64,000 bases of DNA from NCBI GenBank assembly GCA_022828595.1, contig JAKGHH010000003.1, forward strand, positions 54,177,759 to 54,241,758. Reading direction: 5' to 3'. The notes under the pieces are model-generated. The model was given only the letters and a program-made list of their open reading frames with translations. It had not been told where the DNA came from and made no database searches. Origin of the DNA: Nelumbo lutea. Its lineage: Eukaryota; Streptophyta; Magnoliopsida; Proteales; Nelumbonaceae. The position numbers and the translations under genes are program-made. Below, one piece after another: positions 1 to 11,029 of the stretch (positions are counted from its first letter, which is position 1; the number at the start of each line of letters is the position of its first letter).

Positions 1-1335
1 CTTACACATTTCAATGATATCCTGCCTAGGGGTTTCTGAGGGTCTATGTCAAAGGTCGTCTTCTTGATTTCATCATCATCTTGAAGAGGAGAGCAAAGAG
101 CATCATTCTGATCTTTAGAGATCGATTTCTTAATTACTATCAAATATCAATTATGAGGTAATCCTGGTGTTGATTATAGATCTGTAAAAAGTAATCAGTA
201 AAGGCTTTTGTTGCTCCTTGCTCATCAACTTGCCACTTTCCTTAATGATCTTGGGTCTTATAGATTTTGCTTGCTTGGCGCCTTTTAATTGTCATAGCAT
301 GAAAGAAACAAGTATTGCAATCCCCTTTTTAACCACATAATTCTTGACTTTTGGGCCCAAAAAGATTCCTCTTTCTTCCATGTTACCTATAGCTCTTTTG
401 ATAGTTTATTTATCACTTCTCTACTTCTGGTCTTTCCTATAGCTTGTTGGGCTTCTTTTAGTTGTCTTTGGATACCTATAACCTTCTTTGAATCTGGCCA
501 AAAGATTTTTTGTTCCAAGCCCTCAGACTTTGCTTGCAATTTGCTATTGTCTTGCACCAAGTAACAATTGTAGATTCACCATCGTGAGCATTCCAAGCCT
601 ACTCAACAATAGACCTACATGAGTTATCACCAATCCACATTGATTCAAAGCGAAAGGGTCTAAAACCTTTCCAAACTTTAGGGGTCAATTGTATGCAAAT
701 AGGAGCATGATCCAAGCCAAATCATATCTTCATAAAAAACATAAACATCTGGAAAAATAATCTCCAAGAATTATTAGCTATACCTCTATCAATTCTCTTT
801 TGAATATGACCTCTACTCTCCCTTTGATTAGACCAACTGTAAGGGTAACCTTGGAAATTAAGGTCTGTCATCCGCAACACATTAATTGTCCTTTTAAAAT
901 CTTGCATTCTATAAATTGAGATCCTTTTACCTCCTAATTTCTTTAAAGCATGAGTGATCTCATTGAAATCCCCAACAATGACCCATAGACCAGTTACCTA
1001 TAATCTCAGTTGCCTTAGTTGTTCCTAAAATAGAGCTCCTTTATGAGAGTCAGGATCTTAGTGAATAAACATGGAAAACCATCTCCAATTTGAAATCTAG
1101 TCAATAATGGAGCAATGGATCATTCTATCTTATGCATCACCAATCTCAACTTGGATGGAGTCTTTCAAAACTAGATAGAGCCCCCTAGCAAGACCTCTAG
1201 GGCTCACCGTAAATCTATAATCAAAAGACAGATGCCCTATAAAGGTGTTTCACAATTCTATCTTTACTTTTGGTTTCACAAATGAACATCACAAGTGGCT
1301 TATGAGAGCTAACCACCTTTCTAGTGACCGGTGAG
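1..1335 (-). pseudogene. LINE (L1-type) ORF2 fragment: endonuclease and start of reverse transcriptase, partial
   Basis: Read on the minus strand from about 1335 down to base 1, this is the front part of a plant LINE ORF2. It opens with SHKPLVMFICETKSKD at about 1310. It reaches the apurinic-type endonuclease motif GDFNEIT near 952-975, then YSWSNQRESRGHIQKRIDR in the longest open stretch (722-907), then LDHAPICIQL at about 680-715, where the usual S of SDH is L. Beyond that come the linker typical of these proteins (KSFGQIQRRL) and KGDCNTCFFHAM at about 300. The frame is broken by many stops and at least two shifts, so it cannot encode an enzyme. The RT core would lie left of the window. Upstream of 1335 the similarity stops without a recognisable ORF1, so the copy is probably 5'-truncated. 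Family assignment is firm; the exact end is not. Confidence 0.85.
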
Positions 1336-3050
1336 GAGGAAGATGACAAGAGCAACAACAAGCTATTACTTAGTCAAAAAAACTATATGCATGCAGGAAG
1401 CAGACGTTGAGCTTGGGACACATACAAAGTCAGTTAGTATTAATATTTAGTCGACTAATGGAAAAACCAAAAGGCCAATAAACAGACATGCAAACCAATC
1501 AGCCAGACTTGTGTGTTCAACAAGGGAAGGTAGGACCTATTCCAAGGAATGGATAAATCGTAGGTTCTGAAATGATGGCACTCCTAGAAGTCTAGCAGAA
1601 AAATAGTGAATGTGAGACACAAATAAGGAATGGATTAGTTGCATGGAATAATTGACATCCCATAGTCTTCACAGAATGACAGAAGGTAAGCAACGAATAA
1701 ATTGGCAATCTGTGCAAATCCCAATGCTTGTCCAAAGGAACACAAATTAAGGCTAGCTTGTTAACACATACAAGGCTACAACAAATTAACATTATAGAAA
1801 TGGAGACAACTATCAAATTGCAAATTCCTATGCAAGATAATGTTGCTTCTACAAAAATCCCAAGTAAAAAAAGATCACATCCTATGGGTGGATCTATTGA
1901 GATAGAGGTTGATGATGAGGCACATCAAACAGAAAGGTTGGTGCAACGCCGCCTAGAGATAGAGAACCCAACTCAAAAGAAAGGACTGAGTTAAATCAAA
2001 TGGTTGAACCAGTAAGGACTAGTGTCTCAAAAGAAGGAATAAAATATTGGACCAAAGATATCACCCATACAACCTAGATACAAAAGGAGAAACCTCAAGT
2101 ATATCCTCTCCATGTTTGAACACCAAAGGATCAATGGGTGCACCAGGTACACATTGCAGAGATTGCAATAAGAATCTTAAGCTACAAACACATAGGGAAT
2201 CCAAGCCGGATGGGAAATGTAATGACCAAGAACATAGTGATAAAGCATTTTCAATAAGCAGCACGGAGGCCGGCAATTTGTTAATATTGAGTCGCCATTG
2301 GCCCTCTGGATGTTCGATAAAGGATTAAGGAATGAAATGCAGTCCATCTGCATGCGATGAGCTAAATACGTCTCCCACATCTAATCAGAGCTAGGGGAAC
2401 AAAACATGTTCCCCTGCTCTCTACAATTAGCCGCAAAGGACTCACTTCATCGTGACTTCCATGTCATTTAGACAGGTTAGCACTCCTAAAGAACCCCATC
2501 CTTACCACATGGCTGCCAAAAAACCCATCTAAAATGTCTATAGATCTTACCTCTTTGCCCTCCAACAACTTCAATTTGGTTTTTCTTTGATAGAACTCCA
2601 CTTTACCAACATTCGAAAGTAGAAACATCTTTAGCCTCTATATTTTTTTCTTGTTTAATTTTCAGATTGCATATTGCATCAGTCAAAGTGAGTCCACTTT
2701 GTTAAGCCATCATATATGATCTCTTCTTTGGTACCATGGGGTTGAAACCCTCTCTTAGCCATTAACCAAGGTCTCTCTCAATAAGATTTCTTCTTCCTTT
2801 TCAATCTATGTTCTTTGATACCTACACTACATTTGTACCATTCAATACCAAACAAGAATGGCACATTCATGCATGCAAATGTCAATCAAATTTGCATTTT
2901 TCATGAAATGGACATTATTGCATTTGTAGTACTCCATACTTTTGAATTTGCTTCTTCCAAACACATCCTAAAAAACAAAAGGAAAATCAAAACTTTAGAG
3001 GCAAGGGGTCATTGCTTGGTCATTTCATCATTGTGTAAGCCTTGTCCCAA
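1336..3050. other. No recognisable gene; two short plus-strand open frames
   Basis: This stretch holds two uninterrupted plus-strand frames in tandem, 1728-1994 (88 codons) and 2047-2328 (93 codons). They are hydrophilic, rich in K, E, T and S, and the second has a CRDCNKN cluster. I recognise neither. They sit upstream of the LINE fragment in the opposite orientation, so they may be relics of another retroelement. No splice-site or promoter context supports a gene. Confidence 0.35.
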
Positions 3051-3540
3051 CCAAGGTTTTAAAAGGCTAAAGTTGTAGTTGAAGCGTAATGGCCAAAAAA
3101 GGTGATGGTAAAACTCAAAGTTTAAGAAAAAAAATTAATTAAAGTTTGTAAATTGATGAAAATAACACATAATATACTAAATTAAAATGATAGAAGGTAG
3201 ACATATCTATAAACTAGAAGTTTATAAGCAATAAGTTTTGGCATTTAAGCATTAAATAAAATAATAAATAATCAACTAACAATTTTAAACATTTTATACT
3301 TAATGTAAAAAAAAATGATTTAGAAGAAAAGAAACAACTTAGTTGATTTGATTTATGACAACAATAACAACAACAACAATTATTATTATTATTTTTTAAC
3401 TACCCTTATGGTTTAGCTAATTGACTAAGTATGCCCCTACTTTTTTACTATTGTCTAACACTACCCCTATTATTTCTAACAATTGACTAGTTCTACCCTT
3501 ACCGTTAGCATCTATTAATATTTCCTCAAAACCGTACACA

Positions 3541-4304
3541 TGTGACCTTGTGAGGTTTAAAAAACCCAATGTTTTCCTCGTCCCCTTCCTCTTGGCCAGC
3601 ACCCCTTCCTCCTTTGACCCCTCTCTCTCTTCCCTCTATCTTCTTCCAACCATTTCCATCACCAGACAAGCTGAATTCTCCAACAACCAAATTGATGGCT
3701 CTTCAGCAATAGTTACTTCTTTCGAGGGGTGTTGGCAGTGGCACTAGAATGCTGAGATTGCCAACGTCTATTTCTGGAGCTGCTTTTCTCGGCACCAATT
3801 CTAGGCTTCTGCATCTTCCATTAAGCTTAGGTAGTGCTGATTCCTCCGATTCCCGACTCATCGTTGACCGATCCGGTGGCGGTTTTGTCAATGCTTCTTC
3901 ATCTCCAAATCCCATAAGCCCCTCAAAAACCCTACTTGAATGATTCTTCCCAGCTTTCATTAAGTATCGACAACCCGATTCCTTTCAACAATTCTCTAGC
4001 CTCATCAGAAGCCTCTCAACGATTCCACCACCACCGCCAACTACCTCCATTTTTTTCATTCACCCATTACCTATTTTGAACTTAGAGCACAAAAGAGCCA
4101 GAGATTTCTTGAGGTTCGCCGATGGCTTTGATCTGACGACTTCCATTAAGGCTCATTGTCGGCTCTGTTTGGTGTCACAAGCTTGAAGAAGGTGAGAAAG
4201 GCCATTACTCTATAGTTCTCTTTCTTGTTTGAAGGACACAAAATGGCAAAAATAAAATGTGAATATGGATTTGACAAGTATACTCCATATTCTAAAATGC
4301 ATTT
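3541..4304. other. Interior of the Pack-MULE-like element, unidentified coding-like sequence
   Basis: This segment is richer in C and G than its surroundings and contains overlapping open frames on both strands (plus 3550-3747 and 3749-3943, minus 3703-3960) rich in S, P and L. The composition suggests captured gene sequence, but I do not recognise the protein. Which strand, if any, was coding is undecided. Confidence 0.35.
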
Positions 4305-4590
4305 CAACCTCCAATGATTCTATGTGAGGCGTGTTTCATAACCCAGTGCAACGTTTCGATTGCATCCTCGTAAGCCACTAGGAGGGGGCTTTTGGGAGCG
4401 AGGCGATGTTCGATGGAAATGATCAAGGCAGGAAATTGAATGGCCATGTTTGAGCAGAAGTCGTGATAGAGTGTGGAAGCTATGTTGCGAAGGATGAAGC
4501 TACAGCCATGGAAGTAAACCATGAGAGGGAGCTTGACGGAGGAGGTGTGAAGAGGGGGTCAGAATATTCTGATGCAAGTTTTGTTGGTGG
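4305..4590 (-). pseudogene. Captured carboxylesterase (alpha/beta-hydrolase fold-3, plant CXE type) fragment
   Basis: The minus-strand frame from about 4590 to 4304 reads KTCIRIF, then KLPLMVYFHGCSFIL, then a stretch ending SIEHRLAPKSPL, then AYEDAIETLHWVMKHA. This is the N-terminal part of plant carboxylesterases of the gibberellin-receptor/CXE family, whose conserved strand is LPLhVYFHGGGF and whose next strand carries EYRLAPE. Here the oxyanion-hole motif HGGG is HGCS and a stop precedes KLPLM. The catalytic GDSAG serine region and the C-terminal half are absent. It is therefore a non-functional fragment, about one quarter of the usual ~320 residues, lying between the long inverted repeats of the host element. 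Confidence 0.75.
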
Positions 4591-4934
4591 TGCTATTCTT
4601 CTTTGAATTTCAGAACGTAAAGGCTTTTGTTCAAGGGCTATGGATTCTCCTAATCTCTAGCTCAAGCCAATCAGACGCCAAACAGCAGCATTTCTGCCAT
4701 CCTTTGGTCTACAACACTCATTCACTCTTCTGGTTCATATAGATCGAGTCAATGTCAACACAAAATTTTGGTGCATCGGCGGCTCAGGTGGTATCGGTTG
4801 GTTTCTATCAATGATGACCACCGCTTTCAAAGGTTGCAGCGGTGGCAACGATGGCTTCGTTGATGCTACACCGTGTGCGAAGAAGGTGAGGAGCGAGAGG
4901 AGAGAGAGGAGAGAGAATCAGGGATTTAACGAAA
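4591..4934. other. Interior of the Pack-MULE-like element, right part
   Basis: Sequence between the carboxylesterase fragment and the right inverted repeat. It ends with a purine-rich GAGAGG run (about 4885-4915) and includes a GC-richer stretch near 4760-4870. No protein is recognised. Confidence 0.3.
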
Positions 4935-5652
4935 GGGTAAAGTTTTCATTTCAGCTATTCCATTAATATTTAACATCAATGGCCATTTTTTAAACAGTAA
5001 GGGTAGTATTAGACATTAGTCAAACAGTAAGGGTATTCTTAGTCAATTAGCTAAATAGTAATGATAGTTTAAGAAATTTTCCCTTATTATTATTAAGAAA
5101 AGAATCAATTAGGTGAAGAAATGAGAAAAATAACAAACTTGGGACATTACATTTAGAATAATAAAAAAATCCCACTTGATTTATTCAAAAGAAACTAAGA
5201 ACTTAATTAATCCCTTTTGTATTGAACTATCTTACAACACTAAAAAAACTAATAGAATTTTATTTGCCTTATTAGTTTTTCATTTTTACTTTTTTATTTG
5301 GTCCATAATTATTGAAGTATTTTTTTCTATATGTTTTAAATTATAAAAATATGTATTATTTGTATTAAACCACTAATTAATCATTGATATTTGAGACTTA
5401 TACCTTTTTTGGCCTCATCCTTGAGGCTTGAGGCTTACACCTCATTCTAACAAAGGCTTAAGTCTCACATCAAAGTAATAATGCTTAAGCCTTGAGGCAA
5501 AAGCTGTGCACCTCGCCTCAAGGCTTAAGCATTTTAAAACAATGGTCAAGCTATTTGAATACTTTTTCACCAAATCAGAATTCATGACCATAAGGATTCA
5601 ACACAAGTTTTAATGCATACGGGCTATATAAGGCAAACTTACACTAGCAAAG

Positions 5653-5755
5653 TTGACCATAGCTTGGTGTAATGGTAATATGTTAGGCGACAGCTATGAG
5701 ATTGCGGATTCAAATATGAGAACAATCAGTGTGAAAAAAAAAAAAAAAGTCTAAA
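5653..5755 (+). mobile_element. Possible tRNA-derived SINE (Au-like head with A-tail)
   Basis: A tRNA-promoter-like box A region, TAGCTTGGTGTAATGGTAA (5670-5688), is followed about 35 bp later by a box-B-like GCGGATTCAAATATGAGA. A run of about 14 A starts at 5736. This order matches short plant SINEs of the Au type. Box B is degenerate (TTCAAA for TTCGAN), so transcription is unlikely. A target duplication was not resolved. Confidence 0.35.
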
Positions 5756-6319
5756 GTTTTGATAATCCAAGTAGTTTCAATTGGATCATTACAAATAGTT
5801 TAACTATTGAAGGATAGATAAATGAGATTCTAACTAATTAATAAAATAGTCTAAAGTTTTGTTTTTGGTAGCGGAATACAACATAATTGGCATCTATATA
5901 TCATATGAAATTGGAGCATGTATGTTCGCTCTATGCATATGAACGTGTCTGTAGATGCTCAAGCTAAAGTAACACCTTTACAAATCTTTGGGCCTAAAAA
6001 TTCTGTGCAAGGATGGGCCATTATTGCGAATGCGCTGGCCCAATGCAATTCTTAGCTTATGTTTAATTTGGAAGCGTTGTAAATGTAAATATGCACAGTA
6101 TAAATACATATAAAATAATATAAAATATAAGATTTTGCACTCAGCCTTAACTCATTGTTGCATTGTATAAGACAGAATGGTGAAACATGACATGACTAAT
6201 GTGGCTAATCCATATAATTTTTTACAAAATTGGCCCACTATTTTTTACAATTGACTAAATATTAACAGATTAAAAACGTAAAATGACCATTTCACCCTTA
6301 AACTCAACCGGTCAACCAG
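5756..6319. other. Intergenic, nothing recognised
   Basis: AT-rich sequence between the SINE-like piece and the Copia element. It holds only chance frames, with no repeat or motif I can name. Confidence 0.4.
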
Positions 6320-6420
6320 ATGGAGGAGGACGATGATCTCTTCGCCTTCAGCTTTGATATTCTGAAAAAAGAGCTGCTGCCAATGAGGACGACGATGACG
6401 AATGTGAATCAGAGAATGAC

Positions 6421-6813
6421 GATGCCAACTGGTTTCTTTATAGGTAGCTCTTCCCGGTCACAGCAGACGGAGAACGGAGGACTGACTGAAATGTTCATGC
6501 AGAAGGCCGACTGGTTTCGTTAAGATGCCGGCTGGTTTCGTTACGAGGCAGCTCTTCCCAGTCAAAGCGGACGGAGGACGGAGGACTGACTGAACTGTAC
6601 ATGCAGAAGGCCGACTGATTTTGTTACGAGGCAGCTCTTCCCGATCACAGCGGATGGGGGGCGGAGGACTGATGCGTGCAGAAGACTGATTGGCTTCATT
6701 ACGATGCCGACTGGTTTCATTACGAGGCAGCTCTTCCCGGTCACAGCGGACGGAGGACGGAGGACTGACTGAAATGTGCGTGCAGAAGGCCGACTGGTTT
6801 CGTTAGGAGGCAG
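6421..6813 (+). repeat. Tandem ~100-bp repeats in the presumed U3 of the Copia LTR
   Basis: Three full units and one shortened unit share a GATGCC..CTGGTTTC start (6421, 6523, 6704). They then share CAGCTCTTCCC, a CGGACGGAGGACGGAGGACTGACTG-like core and a CAGAAGGCCGACTGG end. Units differ by scattered substitutions and one internal deletion. Short tandem repeats in U3 often act as enhancer-like modules in plant Copia LTRs; that role is inferred here only. Confidence 0.8.
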
Positions 6814-6845
6814 ATCGGCCTTCTGCACGCACGTTTCAGTCAGTC
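6763..6845. repeat. ~32-bp inverted repeat (hairpin) closing the tandem array
   Basis: The left arm (6763-6794) runs GACTGACTGAAATGTGCG and on to AGAAGGCCGA. The right arm (6813-6845) is its near-perfect reverse complement, separated by about 18 bp that include AGGAGGCA. The last tandem unit is thus mirrored into a hairpin. Confidence 0.8.
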
Positions 6846-7086
6846 ATGCCTAGAGGACGGGCCAGATGCAGCAGAGCAACGACCCAAGAGCAGATTCCCC
6901 CCTCGCAGGGTATTGGACGAAGATAAGGCGATAAGGCTCGCGAGAGACTAAGGAGATCCTGGATTTGTAGACTTCTTGTGCAGATACGATTTAGAAGTTT
7001 TAGAAGATTCAGAAGTTTATAAGTTTGTATTTCCTTTTGGATTAGGAGTTGGATTTTAGAAAGGAACAAGAACTCCGATCGACTTG

Positions 7087-7094
7087 TATATATA
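7087..7094 (+). promoter_or_regulatory. TATA box of the Copia 5' LTR
   Basis: TATATATA lies about 50 bp before the LTR end in a TGTATATATACATG context, which is the usual spacing for an LTR promoter driving the genomic RNA. Confidence 0.6.
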
Positions 7095-7144
7095 CATGAT
7101 AAGAAATATGGAGGGGGCGCAGCTTGGGACTTCGAAATTTCTTA

Positions 7145-7156
7145 TGGTATCAGAGC
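7145..7156 (+). other. Copia primer-binding site (initiator tRNA-Met)
   Basis: TGGTATCAGAGC is the 12-base complement to the 3' end of plant initiator tRNA-Met and marks the LTR/leader boundary at about 7143. Confidence 0.9.
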
Positions 7157-7159
7157 GGT

Positions 7160-7882
7160 AACGAAGCCGATGAAGCAGAGGCTCTTAACGAGGACGACAG
7201 TAGGGGCGAACTTCAAGCCAGGGGCGTCGTCGGTGTAGAACCCCAACATATTGCTTCCGCTCCGCCACCGCCAAACCCGCCGGATCCGCCTCCACCGCTG
7301 GCTCCAACTCTTAACGAGGACGACAGTAAGGGAGAACTTCAAGCCAGGGGCGTCAACGGTGTAGAACCCCAACATATTGCTTCCGCTCCCGCCGGATCCG
7401 CCTCCACTGCTGACTCCAACTCTCTGGCGCCGCATCCCTGCTGCCGCTGCGGCAGATCCACGCGGCACTATGCCGACGAACCCCGGCCGCCCAGACATTG
7501 AAGACGAAGCCTGAGACTGTGACGCACCTCTGGCCATTACTGTTTGTTCCTGTTGTGGCTGTTGTTGTCGCCGAAGAAGATCCGACAACTCAAACACCAG
7601 AGATCGTTGTTCGTGAAAGCACCAACCTTGACCATGTATCAGGTAGCGGACGGGCTGATACAGACATGTTTCCTAAAGTTGAGCAGTTGGAAGAAAACTG
7701 TGACTTTCCCGTCGGAAATTTTAATTAGCAAAAAGAACAGTAGCATCAGCAGCCGAAGCTCCAAGTTCGTTCCTGCCAGTCGACGATTCAGAGGATAATA
7801 AGACTACGGCGGTGATTTGCTTGTTCGTGCGCCGTGTTTTCTTCTGGATATTATTGCTGACGAGTCTTGCTGATCGGTCATC
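7160..7882 (+). pseudogene. Copia leader and Gag region, degenerate
   Basis: This part is unusually GC-rich, and its frames are full of P, A and E (7124-7501, then 7498-7728). A 126-bp segment is duplicated in tandem: CTCTTAACGAGGACGACAGT begins at 7182 and again at 7308, both followed by GGGGCGTC and CCCCAACATATTGC. No zinc knuckle or standard Gag helix region can be read through, so Gag is either extensively altered or replaced. Assignment rests on position between the primer-binding site and protease. Confidence 0.55.
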
Positions 7883-9690
7883 ATGGATGCCAACAACGAC
7901 ACGAACGGTGAGAGCTCGAGTAAGTCAGTTGGACCTTCTGGCGGATGTGGCCGAGGTACGGCAAAGGTTCATATTGCTCAGTCATCAGCGGGGCGTGAGG
8001 TGGCTGCCAATGCAGTTGTGAATGATGAAGACAAGACCGTACTGAACGGGCTTAATGACGAGCAATGGCAGACTCTTGTAAGCATGCTTAATGCTTACAA
8101 AACCAGGACTAACAAAAAATTCTCCGGTAAGAATTACTCCACTGAAAGGATTGTTGATTCTGGGACGTCACATCACATGACAGGGAATTTAAATGTACTC
8201 GTCGACACCTATGACGTTGCACCTTGTCCTGTTAGCTTACCCGATGGTACACACACCGAGGCCGTGAAAGAAGGCATTGTTAAACTTAGAAATAATTTTA
8301 AATTGTTGTACGTATTATATGTCCCAAAACTCAATTATAATTTATTGTCGGTAGGTTGGTTACTTCGTGACACAGATTGTATTGTGACATTTACTAATAA
8401 GTTATGTGTGATACAATACCGCATCTCGATGATTCTGATTGGTGCGGGTGAACAGCTTGATGGGGTCTATGTCTTCAAGGGTGTGGCGCCGATTCGTGCT
8501 TACAAGACAAATGGACTTGGATCATGCGATTTGTGGCATCCGAGATTGGGACACCCTTCTTATCAAACGGTTAGTTTGTTTCTTAATATCAGTAATAGTA
8601 AGAACAAAACTTGTGATGTTTGTTTGAAGGCAAAGCAAACAAGAGATGTTTTTATTCAAAGTAGCAATAAAGTGACCGATTGTTTTGCTTTGATTCATTG
8701 TGACTTATGGGGTGCTTATAGAATACCTACATCTTGTGGTGCGGTATATTTTCTGACAATTGTTGATGATTATTCTTGAGCGGTTTGGATTTATTTGTTG
8801 GCTGAAAAAAGTGAAGTTGGTAGAACACTCAAAAATTATGTGTCATGATTGAACGACAATTTAATAAGAAGGTTAAGGTGGTAAGAAATGATAATGGAAC
8901 ATAGTTTAAATCCTTGAAATCATATTTTGACAAGCAAGGAATTTTATTTCAAACTTCCTGTGTTGGGACACCACAACAAAATGGTCGTGTGGAGAGAAAG
9001 CATCGTCATATTTTGAATGTAGCCAGAGCTCTTAGGTTTCAAGCACATCTTCCGATCAATTTCTAGGGTGAGTGTGTTTTGACCGCAAGAAAGCTGATTA
9101 ACCGGACACCTTCGGTCCTTCTTGGTGGTAAAACACCTTACTAAATGCTATTTGGACAAAGTCTTTATAAACATCTCAGAGTTTTTGGTTGCTTATGTTT
9201 CTCGCATACTAGGGACCGTGACAAGTTTGCCGCTAGGAGTAGGAAATGTGTCTTTGTTGGATAACCTTTTGGGAAAAAGGGGTAGAAATTGTACAACCTT
9301 GAGTCTGGTGATTACTTCGTCTCACGAGACATGGTGTTTAGTGAGGTCGAGTTTCCCTTTGCCACTCTAAAACATCCACCCTATGTAACTAGTCCTCCCA
9401 TAGCCAAAGAAAATATTGGATTGCCTTGGGCCACTCCTCCTGGCATGGTATCTGAGTCACCTCATATAGAAGTCAAGGGAAGCAACACGATCGGTGAAGA
9501 AGGACATCCGAACACGGGTAATGATGAGGAGGCGGGTCCCCTTTATGAGACAAGGAGCCATACAGATTACAGAGATAATGAAACTCCAGCTGCTCCTCAG
9601 CCCACCACGGAAACTCCAGCTACTCCTCAGCCCACCACGGAGTTGTTAGGTCGCGGACATCGAGAAAAGCAGACCCCCAGCTATTTGTAG
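7883..9690 (+). pseudogene. Copia protease and integrase, with stops
   Basis: The 298-codon open frame 7883-8779 contains the aspartic protease motif DSGTSHHM (from 8156). The GAG-pre-integrase zinc region WHPRLGHPSYQTV with CDVCLKAKQ follows, then the start of the integrase core with HCDLWGAY and FLTIVDDYS. The frame stops at 8779 where a W or R codon is expected. Integrase similarity then continues through several frames to about 9330: [17 protein letters not shown] sequence near 8965-9005, INRTPS near 9095, and FSEVEFPF near 9335. A plus frame 9289-9690 gives the linker with a duplicated TPAAPQPTTE unit (9580-9645). The product would have processed the polyprotein and integrated element DNA; this copy cannot. 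Confidence 0.85.
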
Positions 9691-9785
9691 GACTTTGTCA
9701 CACACTCAGCTCGTCGATTAGACCCCTCCGTTGTTCTCCTGCATCAACTCAGTCCTCAGGTACTCCTTATCGCACAACTCATTAT

Positions 9786-11014
9786 GTGACGTATGATAAT
9801 TTTTCTATGAAACACAGACATTTCTTAGCAACTATTATTGCAGGCCGAGAACCTACTCATTTCTCTGAGGCAATAACTAACGCTCGGTGGCGTGAGGCTA
9901 TATGCCAAGAAATACAGGCTTTGGAAGACAATGGGACATGGACCTTGGAAGACCTCCCACCTGGAAAAAAAAGGCAATCGGGTGTAAACGGGTCTACAAA
10001 ATCAAGTACAACTCTGATGGATCCATTGAAAGATTTAAAGCATGATTGGTAGTCCTAGGCAACATTCAAGTTGAAGTTCTTGATTACAATGAAACCTTTG
10101 CCCCTGTGGCTAAAATTGTCACAGTTCGAACCTTTTTAGCAGTTGTTGCGGCCCAACATTGGGATTTGTATCAGATGGATGTCCACAATGCTTTTCTGCA
10201 CGATGATCTCCATGAGGAGGTCTATATGAAACCTCCTCTAGGTTTTTCGGCCTCCAGGACTAGAAAGGTATGCAAACTCCGAAAATCTTTGTATGGTGTA
10301 CGGCAAGCCCCCCGGGACTGGTTCTCTAAGTTAGGTATTGCCTTGAAAACCTTTGGGTTTGAACAGTCCTACTTCGATTATTCCTTATTTACATATCGCA
10401 AGAATGGGGTTATCTTGCACGTCTTGATTTATATTGATGACTTAATCGTTGGTGGGAATAACCAGGAGTTCATACGCAAATTTAAACAGTATATGAATCG
10501 GTGTTTTCACATGAAGGACTTGGGTGTTCTTAAATATTTTTGGGGCATCGAAGTGACTCACAGATCATCGGGGATAATTCTTTGCCAAAGAAAATATGCA
10601 CTTGATATTATTACAAAAGCTGGCTTATTGGGGTCCATACCTGCTCACTTTCTTATTACTTAGAATCATAAACTTGCCCTTGCTGACGGAGCACTCCTGG
10701 ATGACCCTGAACGCTATCGACGTCTTGTGGGACATTTGATTTATTTAACCATTACATGGTTGGAGCTCAGTTATTACATCCATGTCCTAACTCAATTTAT
10801 GCAGTGTCCTCGTGTTGATCATTGGGATGCGGCATTGCGGGTAGTTCGGTATCTAAAAGGCCATCCTGGTCAAGGAATATTTTTGCGCTCTGATAGTGAT
10901 CTACAATTATATGCCTATTGTGATTCCGAATGGGCGAGTTATCCTCTAACTCATTGCTCTCTTACTGGACATTTTATCATGTTAGGACATTCCCCCATTT
11001 CCTGGAAGACTTAG
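9786..11014 (+). pseudogene. Copia reverse transcriptase and RNase H, with stops, truncated
   Basis: 9786-10052 gives the RT entry region (WREAICQEIQALEDNGTW). 10046-10663 carries the RT core: ETFAPVAKIVTVR, QMDVHNAFLHDDLHEEVYM, SLYGVRQAPRDWF and the catalytic YIDD at 10430-10441, then MKDLGVLKYFWGIEV. After a stop at 10663, 10727-11014 gives LIYLTITWLELSYYIHVLTQF, WDAALRVVRYLKG and RNase H YCDSEWAS, ending at SWKT* where SWKSKKQ is expected. Sequence characteristic of Copia ends about 15 bp later. The remaining RNase H (the SSAEAEYRA part) is lost. Confidence 0.9.
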
Positions 11015-11029
11015 AAAAGCCAAACTGAA

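Larger units (their letters stand above)
3392..5083. mobile_element. Pack-MULE-like element with ~150-bp terminal inverted repeats
   Basis: Roughly 150 bp at the left (3392-3540) recurs inverted at the right (about 4935-5083). Both arms share TTAGCTAATTGACTAAG, ATGTCTAA or TTGTCTAA, and ACTACCC words in the same order. The flanks are ATTATTATT on the left and TTATTATTA on the right, which fits a 9-bp Mutator target duplication but is low complexity. Between the arms lies host-gene-like sequence, including a carboxylesterase fragment, and no transposase. Long inverted repeats around captured gene pieces define Pack-MULEs. The left end lacks the GGGAAAA that terminates the right arm, so it is slightly eroded. 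Confidence 0.6.
3051..5545. mobile_element. Outer decayed TIR element containing a Pack-MULE-like insertion
   Basis: The two ends are imperfect inverted copies of each other. The left end starts CCAAGGTTTTAAAAGGCT (3051) and contains GGCCAAAAAAGGT. The right end, reverse-complemented, starts CCATTGTTTTAAAATGCTT (5545) and ends in GGCCAAAAAAGGT near 5405. The right arm also carries multiple copies of the palindromic word GCTTAAGCCTTGAGGC (5418-5535). This pattern is typical of old non-autonomous DNA transposons, but no transposase and no clean target duplication is visible. Its middle is occupied by the inner element at 3392-5083. Confidence 0.4.

Noticed and set aside
1728..2328. Two tandem plus frames considered as a LINE ORF1
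   Set aside because: Their orientation is opposite to the adjacent LINE ORF2, and no zinc knuckle or DUF4283-type motif is seen.
5670..5720. Possible tRNA gene
   Set aside because: Only box-A-like and weak box-B-like words are present. The cloverleaf arms do not form and an A-tail follows, so a SINE relic is the better reading.
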